DNA of 64,000 nt from Chrysoperla carnea (taxonomy: Eukaryota > Arthropoda > Insecta > Neuroptera > Chrysopidae): contig NC_058342.1 of assembly GCF_905475395.1 (NCBI RefSeq), positions 8,555,140 to 8,619,139 of the forward strand, written 5' to 3'. The translations under genes and the position numbers were made by a program. The notes beneath the pieces are model-generated. The model was not told where the DNA came from. It saw nothing but the letters and a program-made list of their open reading frames with translations, and made no database searches. Shown here in pieces: positions 9,967-21,413 of the stretch (the first letter of the stretch is position 1; every line of letters starts with the position of its first letter).

Positions 9967-11150
9967 ATGAATTTTGATATTAAACTTACAGAAGACCATT
10001 CTCCTGTTGTGAATAGACAGAAAAGAAGAAGAGCCAATAGCAGTGAGAATAGAAGCTCTGAAAGTTTAAAGTAGAAAATTATTAAAAAAAAAAAAGAAAC
10101 TATGGATCATTTAAATTCAAAAAAAAGATTCTTCTCATGACCATACTAAGACTAGAGATGGAGTTAGTTCACAAATCACACTTTCTCATCATTTTTTACT
10201 AACACACTCAATGTTCTTCGATGCTTATTTAGAAGTTTGTCATATTCTTATAAACTTTTTAATGTGCACTTTTATATTTCAGAGCTGCTGACTGAAACTA
10301 TCAGCCATTTAATGTCTCCATTCATACAAGAGCTAAAGAATGTTACCGCTGAAGTCAGGTCATTAATTAAGATCATTAATGATTTAAAAGGAAGTGTCAT
10401 CGAAATTAAAAAAATGTGTGAATTGAACAGCACCACCACATGCCCATCAATTCAATTTGAACCCGGAAATGATTATGGGATAAGTTTACCTTGTCAAACA
10501 ATTTCTGATTTCGATAAATTCAATGAAAAGTTGAAGTCAAGAGATGATTATCGTACCACAATTGTAAACATTTTATACAATTTTTTCTAAGATGCTCCTT
10601 TACGATTGACATACTTTGTTGAAATATATTTTTTTTAGGTACGCAAGCTTTTAACGCAAGTTAACACTAATCAACCTATGGTTAAGAGCGTCGGAGCTGT
10701 GATGCGGCTTATCCTGTCGAGGGAAGTAGCTGTACTGTACAATTTCAAGAAGGCTAATAATAAAAAACTAATCTATTTATCGAAACTGAATTGTATACGG
10801 TTCTAAAAGGTATGTATTTTTAAAGTTTTCCAAAGTAAGATAAATGATATTCATTTAGGGTATAATTAAATTTTTACAATTTACTTGTTGCAGCGACTCT
10901 GACAAGCAAGTTTTCTAAGTCAAATGACGATCCTTTATCTGATGCAGCAATTAGAACTAGCCTTTCGTCGATTTTAATTCACTGTAGAGATTGGCAGAGT
11001 GGCCGTACTAACAGGCAAAAAACGAATGTACAAAAAACAACAGAAGTGACAGACAAAAATTCAAATAATGATGGAAATGATAACGAAAAGAACCGTGAAA
11101 GAAAATTTATGGATGAAGTAGTGGATAAAATAATTTTTAATTTTTTTTAA
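9967..11150 (+). pseudogene. DUF4806-type multi-exon gene, frameshifted
   Basis: Four exons can be joined by GT-AG sites: about 9988-10071 (basic, QKRRRANSSENRSS), 10285-about 10560 (Leu-rich helix, then CQTISDFDKFNEKL), about 10640-10809 (VRKLLTQVNTNQPMVKSVG, LSREVAVLYNFKKANN) and 10894-11150 (DDPLSDAAIRTSL, HCRDWQSGRTNR). The last three match the order of the DUF4806 domain, a domain of unknown function that is repeated in many insect genomes. A one-base slip in the A run near 10770 breaks the frame: TELYTVLK is read only after shifting. AATAAA follows near 11178. Without the frameshift the gene would look complete. Start and first exon are uncertain; mobility is not shown. Confidence 0.6.
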
Positions 11151-11462
11151 CAATCTTTTTTTAATTTATTTTCATAATAAATGTGTTTTGATACTAATAT
11201 TTAACTATTTCTGGTTCGCAAATGTATTTTTAGTTAGAGAAAACTGTTATATCAAAACTAAATATTTTAATATTTCTTTTTTTTTTTCATCTTAAATTTG
11301 CATTGTATTTTCCGTATTTCTCTAAAGATAATGCACTCTTATTTTACTGGATGTTTTTTCCAAAACAGCTTCCATCAATGATTGAGGTCGACATCATACT
11401 CAATTTTCGTTATGCTTACTGTTAAACTTAAAAACTGAACGTAGAGAACTATACGCTAAGTT

Positions 11463-11839
11463 TGAACTGCTACCTACAAGTGTGATTTCCGAAGTGCCAC
11501 CTAAGTTGGAAGCGGAATTTGGATTCCAATAGGTTTGGAATCTAATACTAATAAACTGCTGTCAAGCTGCCACTTCCAAATGTGGTTTGGTTTGTGTGCA
11601 CTAGGTTCAGATTGCTACCACCGAACGTGGTTTCCAAACTACAGCTAAAATCCTAAACCGAGCTACAACTACGTTAGGTTCAGGCTGCTACTATCGACTA
11701 TGGTTTCGAAACGAGCGCCTAAGTCGGAAGCCTAGCTCGGGTTACGCTAGGCTAAGGCTGCTACCAGCGACTATAGATTCCAAACCACCGCCTATATAGG
11801 AAACCAAGTTCGATAACAACTCGCAACTGCGTTACGTTG
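11463..11839. repeat. Minisatellite-like array, unit about 72 bp
   Basis: The theme GCTGCTACCA-CGA-TGTGGTTTCCAAAC-GC-CCTAAGTCGGAAGC recurs about five times (near 11465, 11566, 11609, 11682 and 11754), with the later three spaced 72-73 bp apart. Copies are diverged. The array is richer in GC than the flanks. Confidence 0.6.
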
Positions 11840-12451
11840 GATGTTGGAACCACTACCGAACTTAAATTTCTAGTCGGGATATAGAAAAAAATTGTATTGT
11901 ACACACGCTGTAGCGGATATGCAACATATGAAGAAGCTCTTAAACAAACAAAAAAGTTTATTTCCTTAATTTTTCTGTGTTTTAAAACTTTCTTAGAATT
12001 AAGTACAATTTTTTTCGGAAGAAAATTAAAAATCATGGCTTTAAAAATTTTATTTTTATAATTAGGAAAATATGTAAAGTTGATTTTCAAAATTCTTGAT
12101 ATTTTCATTTCAATATATCTTTCCTAGAAATAAATTTTTTAAATTCTTCTTTCTTTTGGTATGTTCAAGTCTCGTTTTCAATTATTTTCATTTTATTTTA
12201 ATCCATCGGATTGAATGTTTTTTACGTGGATTTCCTCTAACCGCGAATAGACATTATTTTTTTCTTTACGTTTCTTATAAATTAATTAATTATTGTTTAT
12301 TAAAACGGTTTCGACGATTTTTTCTTCAACCGCAAAATATATAATACGGAAATAAATTATTTAAAAATAAAATCTCTGTTTCAATTTAATATTTTCAGGT
12401 TCACCACGAAGTGAAAAATTGTTAAAATACATAAATTTATAATTAGTTCTA
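11840..12451. other. AT-rich spacer
   Basis: No supported gene or repeat; the short open frames here are low-complexity Phe/Leu/Lys stretches. Confidence 0.5.
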
Positions 12452-12485
12452 TTGGGAACTGACATAGAGGCGTGGCTTAAAAAAC

Positions 12486-14298
12486 ATGTCGGAAAGTAGC
12501 TTACACTTTTAAATTTTTAACCCATGTGATAGTAGGTAAAGTCGCAAAAATGTTATTAAATATCACAGATATATTATTATGGACGGGTAATAACCCGAAT
12601 CAAAAAAATATTCATGATGCACAACGGATTTTATCTGCTGGGCATTTATTTAAATGTGGAATTAATAGTGAAAAAAGTGATAATAATGTGACTGTAGTTA
12701 CCGCGCTTTGTATACAAACGTCACACAAGAAAGAAAAGCCGCACGAAATAAATGCAAAAATTAGTAAAGCCGGGAAAATAATTGCAATTGCTTGCTCTTG
12801 TAAGGCAGGATTAGGAGAAATGTGTAAACACGCAGTCGCAACATTATTTTATTGTTATCGGTAAGTTAAATATTTCTAACCTCTAATAGTTGTAGCTTTG
12901 ACACATAACATGCATGTAATAAATTAAAAAAAATTAATTTTATTTTAGTAAAGCAGATGACTTGGACATATTCTCATGCATGGATTTGAAGTGTTCCTGG
13001 AGAACGGCACACACCAATGCCTTGAAAAAATATGATCCTACTCCAATCACTGATCATCCGTGTTTTTCAAAATCAAAAGTAGACAAATTCTTTCAGAATT
13101 TGAATAAAAGTTCATCGAGTAATACACTTGCTGATGATGTATCATCAGAAGATGATTCAGACTCAAATTCGATGATAGCTGATGATAACATTACTATTAT
13201 GAAAGAGTCTAATTCTTCTAAAAAATCAAATGAAGGTCCTAAATATTTATTACAAAATCCAACGCCCGAGCAATATGCTCTAATGTTTGAAAAAATAAGT
13301 ATTGTAAGTAATAAAAATAAGTTGCTTGTAAGTATTTAGAAAATTATAATGTTTTCATAGCTATGAAATTACTGAATTTGAAATATAATTCAAAATACTT
13401 TTGTTTTTATTTTTTTTTTTATGTAGATTAGGCAGACATGAACCAATAGTTCTAACACTTGCGCAAAAATAACACTCCAAGTATTAGTGATGAAGAGAAA
13501 GCAATAATATCTGCAATTTTCCTAAATCAAAGAACTGAACTCATGGAGGAAATTAAAAATACTAAAGTAAACTACGTACAAGAGTGCTGTAAAAAAACGA
13601 TGAAGGATTATTATGAAGATTTCGAGGCTATTTGTGGTAATACGAAATTAAATTATGCTGATTGGCATAAAGCTCGTAGATTTCGAATTACAGGTTCGGT
13701 TTGCTATAAGCTTTACACATACACTAGAAACAAAAAACCTGATTGGAAAAAGCGAGCTAAGGAGTTATTTGATCCAACTTGTTTCACGAGTGAATACACT
13801 GAGTATGGCAAAAAACAGAGGCTAAAGCTCGCTCTCTATTTATTGAAAAAGTTAAAAAAAACAGTTGTAGAAACAGGCCTCGTAATTTCAAAACAAAATC
13901 CTTGGCTGGCTTATTCGCCTGATGGCATTATTTTGACAGATGGTGTTCCTAGTGCTTTACTTGAAATTAAGTGTCCTTTCAAAGGAAAATCTAAAGGTAT
14001 TATTGAAACTGTGCAATCTGAAGTAAAGAAAAGTCTGAACCAAGAAGGAAAAAATGTCGTTTTAAAAGAAAAACATAAATTTTATGGGCAAATTCAACTA
14101 GGCATGGCTGTGCTAAATGTTAAAAAAACATTTTTCGTTTTTTACTCGTCATTTGATAAAGATCTTTTCGTAATTAATGTCGATTTTAATGAAAATTACG
14201 TAAAAATTATGCTGAAGGCTTTCAAGTTCGCGTTTTTTGAACATTTATTGCATGAAGCGTGTTTACTTAAAAACAAAGATGTAGAAACCAAAGAATAA
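12486..14298 (+). pseudogene. SWIM zinc finger / YqaJ-type nuclease of the two-gene transposon
   Basis: The probable ATG is 12486; a shift is needed to enter the main frame (VGKVAKMLLNITDILL). Exon 1 ends at 12860 (GTAAGT), exon 2 is 12949-13327 and exon 3 begins at about 13427. Exon 1 ends in a SWIM motif (CSCKAG, then CKHAVATLFY). Exon 2 is acidic and Ser-rich. Exon 3 carries a YqaJ/lambda-exonuclease-like PD-(D/E)xK nuclease: SPDGI with its Asp, then LLEIKCPF with Glu and Lys, and a Gln-containing helix (YGQIQLGM). A frame break lies in the A run near 13466. The role is presumably DNA cleavage or end processing during transposition; that is inference from the pairing with the transposase. 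Confidence 0.75.
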
Positions 14299-14728
14299 TT
14301 ATAATAATAAGATAATAAAGAATAATTTTAATAATACGATAATACGAGGCAGTCACATTGAATGTGATAAAAGCTGCTGACAGAAGTAGTTGCAAAATAG
14401 AATTAAATTCTTTTTTTTTATAACTAACCCAAGTGTTTGGAGACTGGAAAGGCAAAGATTAATAGAAATATTGATAAAAGGATAAATAATATAAAAATTA
14501 ATTTTATGTTTTTGTTATTTAATGCAGGCTTACAGTAATACACTGTTGATATAATATTTTATTAGTTATTATTATTATAATAAACATATTTAAAAATGTG
14601 ACTCCAAAATATAAATTATAATTATGTAATAATTATTGTTATGAAAAAATTTGTATTGATGAAAAATAGTTATTAAAAACATATGTACAATTGATTACAT
14701 GATTCAGTTTTGTAAAAATCCTACTTTT
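14299..14728. other. Spacer between the two convergent genes
   Basis: AT-rich, with ATAATA repeats near 14300-14345. It must hold the 3' UTRs of both genes. No gene seen. Confidence 0.5.
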
Positions 14729-15946
14729 TTAATTTTTCATGAATTTGTCGTCTTTAAATATAGGTGAGCTCAAATTTACAGTGGCACAAACAACAGTAAA
14801 TATTTTATGGAGTTCTGGTACGAGTTTTACTGACATAGTTTCGCCTAAAATTGCAAATGCTTTTATTCGCTGGTTTGATCTCTCAACGTGAACTCGAGCT
14901 TTAGCAATTTTTGATGTTAATATAGCTTCATCTTTGCTCAATTGTTTTTTATCTTTCATGAACGGCGGTCTTATAAGTTTCCAATTATTCCGAGCGCAGA
15001 TTTCTTCAATTAAAAATCCTCTGTCAGTCATAACAGCATCACCAGGTTCTAATAATGTCATTAGATCACTTTGCTCGAATAAAGCGGTGTCAAGATGTCT
15101 ACCCCCATAAGGTTTTGTAAAATAGGATATTATTCCTCCAGGAGTGACTCCAGTCAAAATTTTGCATGTCGTCGAACTTTTATAATTTGAATAAGTTAAT
15201 TCCTGGCAGCACAGTTTACTTGGAGTCTGAATAAAAATTTCTGTGCAATCTATAACGACTCTGGCATCTTCAAAATCTTTAAAACATTCCGGTAAATTAC
15301 GATAAATTTCTTCTCGTGATGGCCATCTAATTGCAACTTTTAAGCACTTGAATAACATTGTCAATGTTGTCTCGAATATACGTCGACATTGCACAGCACT
15401 GCATTTTTTGAAAATTAAAGCTAAAAACACCCATGATAAATTTTGCTTCAATTTTACATATGTCATTATAATTCGTTCTCTCAGAGTCATCTTAGAGTTT
15501 ACTAAATTATGTCCATACACAACCTCTACCATCTCAACAATTTTATCTAATATTTTATAAGATTGTATTTCTGTTGCTGTTGAAAAATCATTTTCCGTGC
15601 TCAACAAATCCATGAATGTTGTGGTATAAAACGCAGTCTCCACTTAAATACCAATTTCTTTTCCTCCAAAACTTGATGTTACAGGTTGTACGTCACTATG
15701 CATTACTGAGGTATCATCACCATTGTTAATGTCATCGTCCTCCTTATTTTTTTCGTCGTCTATTTCCATGTTAGACACATCGAGTTGATTATTTTGTTTC
15801 TTGGTTGATTCTATCCTTGTGTGTCGTTCTAGTCGTCTTTTAAGCCGGGATTCTTGTAGATCAGTATTTTTCGCTCCAAATAACTTAGGTAAATTGCACG
15901 AAGGGACTGCATTTTTTTTTTTTAAATTTATTTCCTGAATTATAAT
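14729..15946 (-). pseudogene. DDE transposase (DDE_Tnp_4-like), second exon
   Basis: Read on the minus strand. The exon starts after a 3' splice site (TTTTTCAG) near 15947, gives a linker with AVPSCNLP and an acidic/basic stretch, then the transposase: first Asp in VVIDCTEIFIQ, second in GDAVMTDRGF, Glu in VHVERSNQRI. The spacing fits the PIF/Harbinger-ISL2EU DDE_Tnp_4 fold. An in-frame TAA (plus-strand TTA at 15644-15646) separates linker from catalytic domain, and a 12-A run at about 15911-15922 puts the linker out of frame with the THAP exon. The GTG after the stop is not a natural start. It would cut and join element ends in the nucleus if intact. Confidence 0.8.
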
Positions 15947-16058
15947 CTGAAAAATTAAGAATAATAAATAACTATTCTTAATGACATTTAATAATTTAAA
16001 AAGAGCAAAAAATTATTCTTTCAGTTTTGAATTTGTAGGTTAAACTTGGAAAACGTAC

Positions 16059-16335
16059 CTGGTAATATATAATCGGTTTTTTTAAAATGTAGAGAGCAAA
16101 TTTTCATTTGAGGAGTCACTTCATTTATATTTAATAACTTCTTCCACGCTTTAAACTTATCAATTTTTTCTAAATTACCGAAATAATTTTCTAATAACAC
16201 TGTACGTTCACCAGCCTTGGGAAATTTATGGAAAACCACATTTAAATTTTTACTAGCTTTACTTTTACAATTTTCAACTGCACAACATACTCTACATTTT
16301 GATTTAACCCGTTCTGTAAAAATTCCAACTTCCAT
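16059..16335 (-). pseudogene. THAP zinc-finger exon of the DDE transposase
   Basis: The ATG is at 16335-16333. The protein shows a THAP-type DNA-binding domain: CCAVENCKSKASKNLNVVFH, a Pro-Lys pair after the Phe, a central Trp (FKAWKK), and CSLHF. The exon ends at 16059 with an excellent donor (CAG|GTACGT), and the intron runs to about 15947. In this family the THAP domain recognises the element ends. Confidence 0.8.
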
Positions 16336-16488
16336 TTTTATTTTTATATATCGTTAATTTATTATTTAAAATTTATTGCAATTATAAACAGTATGCATTT
16401 ACTGTGTATTTACTCGACGACCGTTGTAAGCTTTTAATAGTTTATCTTTTTGCCACCAGACTGCGTGCCTCAATCCGTCAGTTCCCAA

Positions 16489-16945
16489 AATCTATCTATC
16501 CAATTAAATTTGATATTGTAAGACTGGAAAATTATGAGACGAAATTAGTGTGTTCAATTTTACAAAGAAATTTTGCACTTAAAATTTTTTTATAAAACGA
16601 AGAAATGTTTTTTAAATGTTCCTTTCTACGAAAATTAAGTAAATAATTTTATAATAGCGGTTAATCATGACCTTAATTTTTTTTTTCAACTAAATGCTAA
16701 TTTTTAAGTCTTTGACAACAAAATATTTTTTTGTGACATTTTTTTTTTGTTTACGATAGGTCACACTACCGTCAAAACAAAGCTCAGAATATTCTCACAT
16801 TTCATTACTTAACTGTCCAGACGATAGTAAAATTTTATATTCGTAATAAATAAAATAAATCAAATTTGAGTAGAGGCTCCAAAGACTATATAATTTGAGT
16901 GATTGAAAAATGAGCACACGAAATAAAAATTTAATAGGTATAAAA
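16489..16945. other. AT-rich spacer
   Basis: No supported gene; T-rich runs only. Confidence 0.5.
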
Positions 16946-16949
16946 TATA

Positions 16950-17175
16950 TGACCTTGTATGAAAATGGTATTAATCCTATTTGCATCACATTAGAGAACT
17001 TATAATATTAACTTTGAAAAATTAAATAAAAAAATTCAATTTTAAAAATTACATACAATTTACTTATTATAATTGAATTTTATAAATAAGTTTTCAAAGT
17101 TAATTAAATACTACAAGTTTTCTAATGTGATGTAAATAGGACACAATCATTTTCATGCAAGATAAGACCCTTACT
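16950..17175. repeat. Inverted repeat, MITE-like
   Basis: The arm CCTATTTGCATCACATTAGA (from about 16976) is mirrored by TCTAATGTGATGTAAATAGG (17120-17139); similarity extends outward to TGAAAATG...CATTTTCA and inward through TTAACTTTGAAAA. Arms are about 80-90 bp with a short AT-rich loop. Confidence 0.6.
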
Positions 17176-17226
17176 TTTCAAGATAAGAACCTTATTGTAT
17201 ATGGTACAGTAAATCTGGCATTTTGA

Positions 17227-17694
17227 CTGGAAAAAATTACAATGGTGGATCTGAGGTTATAGATCGTTAGGGGGGCATGTAAATAACTTAAGTAAGTTTT
17301 TCATAAAAATTGTTTAAATAAAAGTTGAAACTAATTTTGAGTCAAACAACTTTCTCATTTACATTTTTCCAAAAACATCATTTTTCTTAATGAAAATCGT
17401 GAAAAACCCTTTTTTTGATACTTTAACGCCACCTACTTTTTGTAATTTAACTCGTATGACGTTGCTCCAATGACATAAAATGTAGCTGACAATGTCTTCT
17501 ACATTTTTTATTTGAAAAACTTTTCCCTTAAACCAATAGATTCCGACAAAAACGCATTCCAAATTTTTTTTCCCCATTTTTTTGGATTTTCTCTAAAACA
17601 GCGGAACGAAAAATTCTCTTAATTTTTTTTCAAGTTATTTACATGCCCTCCTAACGATCTATAACCTCAGAGTCACCATTGTAATTTTTTCCAG
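17227..17694. mobile_element. MITE-like element with about 64-bp terminal inverted repeats
   Basis: CTGGAAAAAATTACAATGGT at 17227 is the reverse complement of the sequence ending at 17694; the arms (17227-17290 and 17631-17694) stay similar through GAGGTTATAGATCGTTAG and GCATGTAAATAACTT with few mismatches. The 340-bp interior has no credible gene. No target duplication was identified. Confidence 0.65.
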
Positions 17695-18850
17695 GTCCGG
17701 CCTTTTTTTCGTCTATATTGACTGAATCTATAAGATAATAACGAGATATATTTTATCGGTTATACTAATTTAGTTTCTTTGTATATTCAGAGATGGCATT
17801 AAATTCCATGGGAGAAAAAATTACGTTTAGTTGTCCTTCTGTTTTACCAATATATTTTCTGTAATTATATACTGACTCATACAACATCTGACACCACACA
17901 CAACGAACTAAACAGTAAAAGCGAACAACAAGACTGAAGAAATTAAATTGAACGATAATGGCGTATTATAACAAAATGTTTGCTTATTATAAATTAACTA
18001 AAATAAAAATAATTGGTATATTTTAATTTTATTTAATTACAATTGCAACCAATCTACAACCGTGGCGTATTTGTCTAATAATTTAATATAGGAACTTTTT
18101 TTTATAAATATTAAAACTAAAACAACAACAAAAAACAGTGTATACTGTAGCATCAGGAACATCTGCATTGTCCACCTGGATGAATGACGTAAATCGTCAA
18201 GCGATTGACGTAAATGACAATAATACCAATTAAGCAAGAAATTAGTATATAATCAGTAGCGTCTTCAATGCTAAATCAGATCAAGTTCGATATCTAATTG
18301 AAATGTTAAAATTACGATATTATACTTAATTTTGTAAAATATATTGTAATTAATTAATAATTATTATTTTCAATAAAAGTATTTTCAAATAAAGAAATAA
18401 ATTCAATTATTGTGATTCAAATGAACTCTCTTTTTACTTGATTAAAATCAAGTTATCTTATAATTTAAGTCAATCAAATCATTGGACGAATTATTGGAAT
18501 TGCAATTGGACATTCTATTCGCTGGATGTAGAATTCATCTTCATATTGGGACATTAGTATTCTATGGACGCAACGCCAATCATTCAATAAGTACTTTGAT
18601 TTGGAACTGGATAAAAGGTTTACGAATTTTTATCTTAAACAAGCGCTCTGCCTAAATAACCGTACTGATTTGCCGTACCGTCTATTGGATACGACAATAT
18701 CTACATTAACCATTTTTTTTTTTTTTAAGTTAATAACATTTAATTGGAAACAACATTTTTTTCGTTTTCCAATACTATCAGGCAAAATTTTATAGAAACA
18801 AATATTTAATTCGATTGTGTCGAGCTTTACTTTGTGGAATTGCATTTTAA
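17695..18850. other. Non-coding AT-rich stretch
   Basis: Only short frames without recognisable motifs. Nothing supported. Confidence 0.5.
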
Positions 18851-19463
18851 TAATTGAAATATACACGTAATATATTTTAAAATTTTTTATTTAGCAGTAA
18901 TCCAACTAGATTATTTAGATTTTTTTTTTAAATAAAAATCTTTTGTTACATGTTTCGTCTAATTCAAGACATTGTCAAACAATAAAAGTTATATTTGATA
19001 ATTGTTTCTATTTATACAAAAACAATTATGTCTTAAATTAAAAACAAATTAGGACAAGACAAACAAATTCTTTTAAAAAACAACAATAGTTAAAAATTCA
19101 ATACTTCACAAATAAAATAAATTGGGGATAAAATCATATAGCAAAAATATAAAATGACATTAAGTAATGATATGTAACAATTAGATAAAAATAAAATCAT
19201 ATGATTTTAATAATAAACAAATAAACATAAAATTAAAAATATAAATAAAAATTTATATCAAAAAACAACGGATGTAATGGGGTATTGTTAAAAGGCTATC
19301 ACAGAGTTTCAAAAAGGGAAGAATATGTCAGGTCCGTTTGGTCATTTAGAAGTTGTTGTGGACCATTTTTGTGTTTATGAACCTCTAACGATTCTAAAAG
19401 ATTCATTTTCTTTCCTTTTTGTGTGGTGTGGAGTATATTTAATTGGAAACTTGGTCTACCCAT

Positions 19464-20137
19464 TGGATCACAAAATGGCAGCATATAACTCCATGATTCA
19501 CCGTGCGTTATCTCTCCCTCTGTCGCCAACAAATTTAGAAAGAAAGTTAAAAACCATCAAAAATATTGCCACGCGGAATGGATTTGCTGAAGCTACAATT
19601 AAAAAACTGATAGCAAAAAAGGAACAGAAAATAGCACTGGGAGCAATTTATCCCATACAAAAAACACAAAAACAGTATGAGATTCTCACATATTACGGGC
19701 AAATCTCGGATAAAATCGCTCGGATACTACGAGAAAATCAAATACAAGTAGCATTTCGACCCGCCACATCTTTAGGTAACATGATATGTAACAACAAACA
19801 GAAGACGGATGCAATGACAAAATCGGGAATTTATGAGATGACGTGTGACGAATGTTTGGGGATATACATTGGACAAACTGGGAGATCTTTCAAAATTCGC
19901 AAAGAAGAACACATAAGATCTTATAAAAACCAAAAAACGGATTCAACCTTTGCGAATCATTTGAGAGAATCAAACCATAGACCAAGTTTCCAATTGAATA
20001 TACTCCACACCACACAAAAAGGAAAGAAAATGAATCTTTTAGAATCGTTAGAGGTTCATAAACACAAAAATGGTCCACAACAACTTCTAAATGACCAAAC
20101 GGACCTGACATATTCTTCCCTTTTTGAAACTCTGTGA
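19464..20137 (+). CDS. Penelope-like polymerase, C-terminal part with GIY-YIG endonuclease
   Basis: The coding part begins at the inner edge of the left arm; the open frame upstream is an antisense copy of the same gene's end and is not protein-coding. DHKMAAYNSMIHRAL and KTIKNIATRNGF are typical of the segment after the Penelope RT. The GIY-YIG nuclease follows: SGIYEMTCDEC, IYIGQTGRSFKIRKEEH with the catalytic Arg region, and FANHLRESNH. The nuclease nicks the target DNA to prime reverse transcription. The frame is open to the stop at 20137; AT-rich 3' UTR follows. Confidence 0.82.
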
Positions 20138-20434
20138 TAGCCTTTTAACAATACCCCATTACATCCGTTCTTTTTTTATATAAATTTTTATTTATATTTT
20201 TAATTTTATGTTTATTTGTTTATTATTAAAATCATATGATTTTATTTTTATCTAATTGTTACATATCATTACTTAATGTCATTTTATATTTTTGCTATAT
20301 GATTTTATCCCCAATTTATTTTATTTGTGAAGTATTGAATTTTTAACTATTGTTGTTTTTTAAAAGAATTTGTTTGTCTTGTCCTAATTTGTTTTTAATT
20401 TAAGACATAATTGTTTTTGTATAAATAGAAACAA

Positions 20435-20500
20435 TTATCAAATATAACTTTTATTGTTTGACAATGTCTTGAATTAGACGAAACATGTAACAAAAGATTT
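20435..20500 (+). ncRNA. Possible degenerate hammerhead ribozyme motif of the Penelope terminal repeat
   Basis: TTTGACAATGTCT-tgaatt-AGACGAAACATG resembles the hammerhead core of Penelope terminal repeats (CTGA.GA, stem II, CGAAAC). Stem II (GTCT/AGAC) and GAAAC are present, but the CTGANGA box is altered (TTGACAA). The inverted copy is at about 18947-18990. Similarity by eye only. Confidence 0.3.
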
Positions 20501-20739
20501 TTATTTAAAAAAAAAAAAAAATCTGAATAATCTAGTTGGATTACTGCTAAATAAAAAATTTTTTAAAAATTTTAAAATATATTGTGTATATTTCAATTAA
20601 CAAATATTTAATTTAATATAAATAACCGAATAATTAAAATTATTGAAATAACTCTTTAAATAAGTGAAAAACTTTCAAAACTGTATTTAGTATTTTTTTA
20701 AATGAATAACCTTAATTAAATCGAGTGACAAGGAAGAAA

Positions 20740-21413
20740 ACAATCAAATTGCAAATAACGGAAGACAAATTCAAGTTTCAAGAATATCCATAAAAATTCC
20801 ACCATTTTGGAGAAAAATTTGCGATTGTGTTCTAATATTACTAACAAAAAATCGTCTAACATTACTAGCAAAACGGTAAAGTTGCATTACGTACTTGCTC
20901 CTATGGAGAGCTAGATACTCCACAAAGTTAGTAATTTCGTTACAAATCCTCAAGCAACCGAAATTTACACTAAATTTAAACAGAAAGTGAACGAACAATT
21001 TTTCGATTCGGATACGCGTGACATTAAAAATGGAGTTAAACGTCAATGTACATTACTGTGTGAAATGAAAAAATTAGCCTAAAACCTTACCTAAGCTTAG
21101 TGACGAATTTTAACGCTGAAAATTTTAACAGCGTATGCCATAAAATTTACGCTTAATGTTCAAGCGAGCAACTAGTTTAGCAAGCTGGGACAAATGCTAG
21201 CTACGATGGCTGAAGAAATTAATAGCGCCTCGGTAGTTCAACAACCCATAATACATAACAAAACTTTATCGAAACAAATAGATATTTTAACAGCACAAAT
21301 AAATGAACTAAAACGTATTGATTGTAGTGAGCTTAAATAACCATGTGTTGAAAAACGACGAATTCGTATAATTTAGATCCCGTACCCGTTCTAGGTCAAA
21401 TTCGAGCTGTTAT
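20740..21413 (+). pseudogene. Degenerate Ty3/gypsy gag relic
   Basis: Across several frames pieces of a common insect gypsy Gag appear in order: a RISIKIPPFWE-like start, KVALRTCS/LAPMES-like sequence, FVTNPQATEIYTKFKQKVNEQF in mixed frames, then LATMAEEINSAS...KQIDILTAQINELKR and a terminal FRSRTRSRSNSSCY. Many stops and shifts show it is old. It ends exactly where the LTR at 21414 begins, so the LTR element probably inserted into it. Confidence 0.55.

Larger units (their letters stand above)
12452..16488. mobile_element. Two-gene DNA transposon, ISL2EU / PIF-Harbinger type
   Basis: The ends match in inverted orientation: TTGGGAACTGAC at 12452-12463 and GTCAGTTCCCAA at 16477-16488, with partial similarity (GAGGC) further in. 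Between them lie two convergent genes: SWIM + YqaJ nuclease on the plus strand and THAP + DDE transposase on the minus strand. From what I recall, ISL2EU-type elements pair a DDE transposase with a YqaJ-type nuclease, which fits. The 4.04-kb unit is near complete, but both genes carry frame breaks. A clear 2-3-bp target duplication is not visible. Confidence 0.75.
18851..20599 (+). mobile_element. Penelope-like element fragment with inverted terminal copies
   Basis: The 3' end of a Penelope-like element (coding tail plus 3' UTR, 19978-20599) is present a second time in inverted orientation (18851-19458). The arms are about 610 bp, closely similar including the T/A runs, and enclose about 520 bp of further coding sequence. 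Penelope elements often have terminal repeats in direct or inverted arrangement, so this probably reflects their integration mode. The reverse transcriptase core is missing: the copy is 5'-truncated. Confidence 0.8.

Noticed and set aside
12096-12344. Phe-rich 82-codon frame as a membrane protein
   Set aside because: AT-driven composition, no start context or similarity.
19325-19460. N-terminal 45 codons of the Penelope open frame as protein
   Set aside because: They are the antisense of the same gene's C-terminus in the inverted arm.
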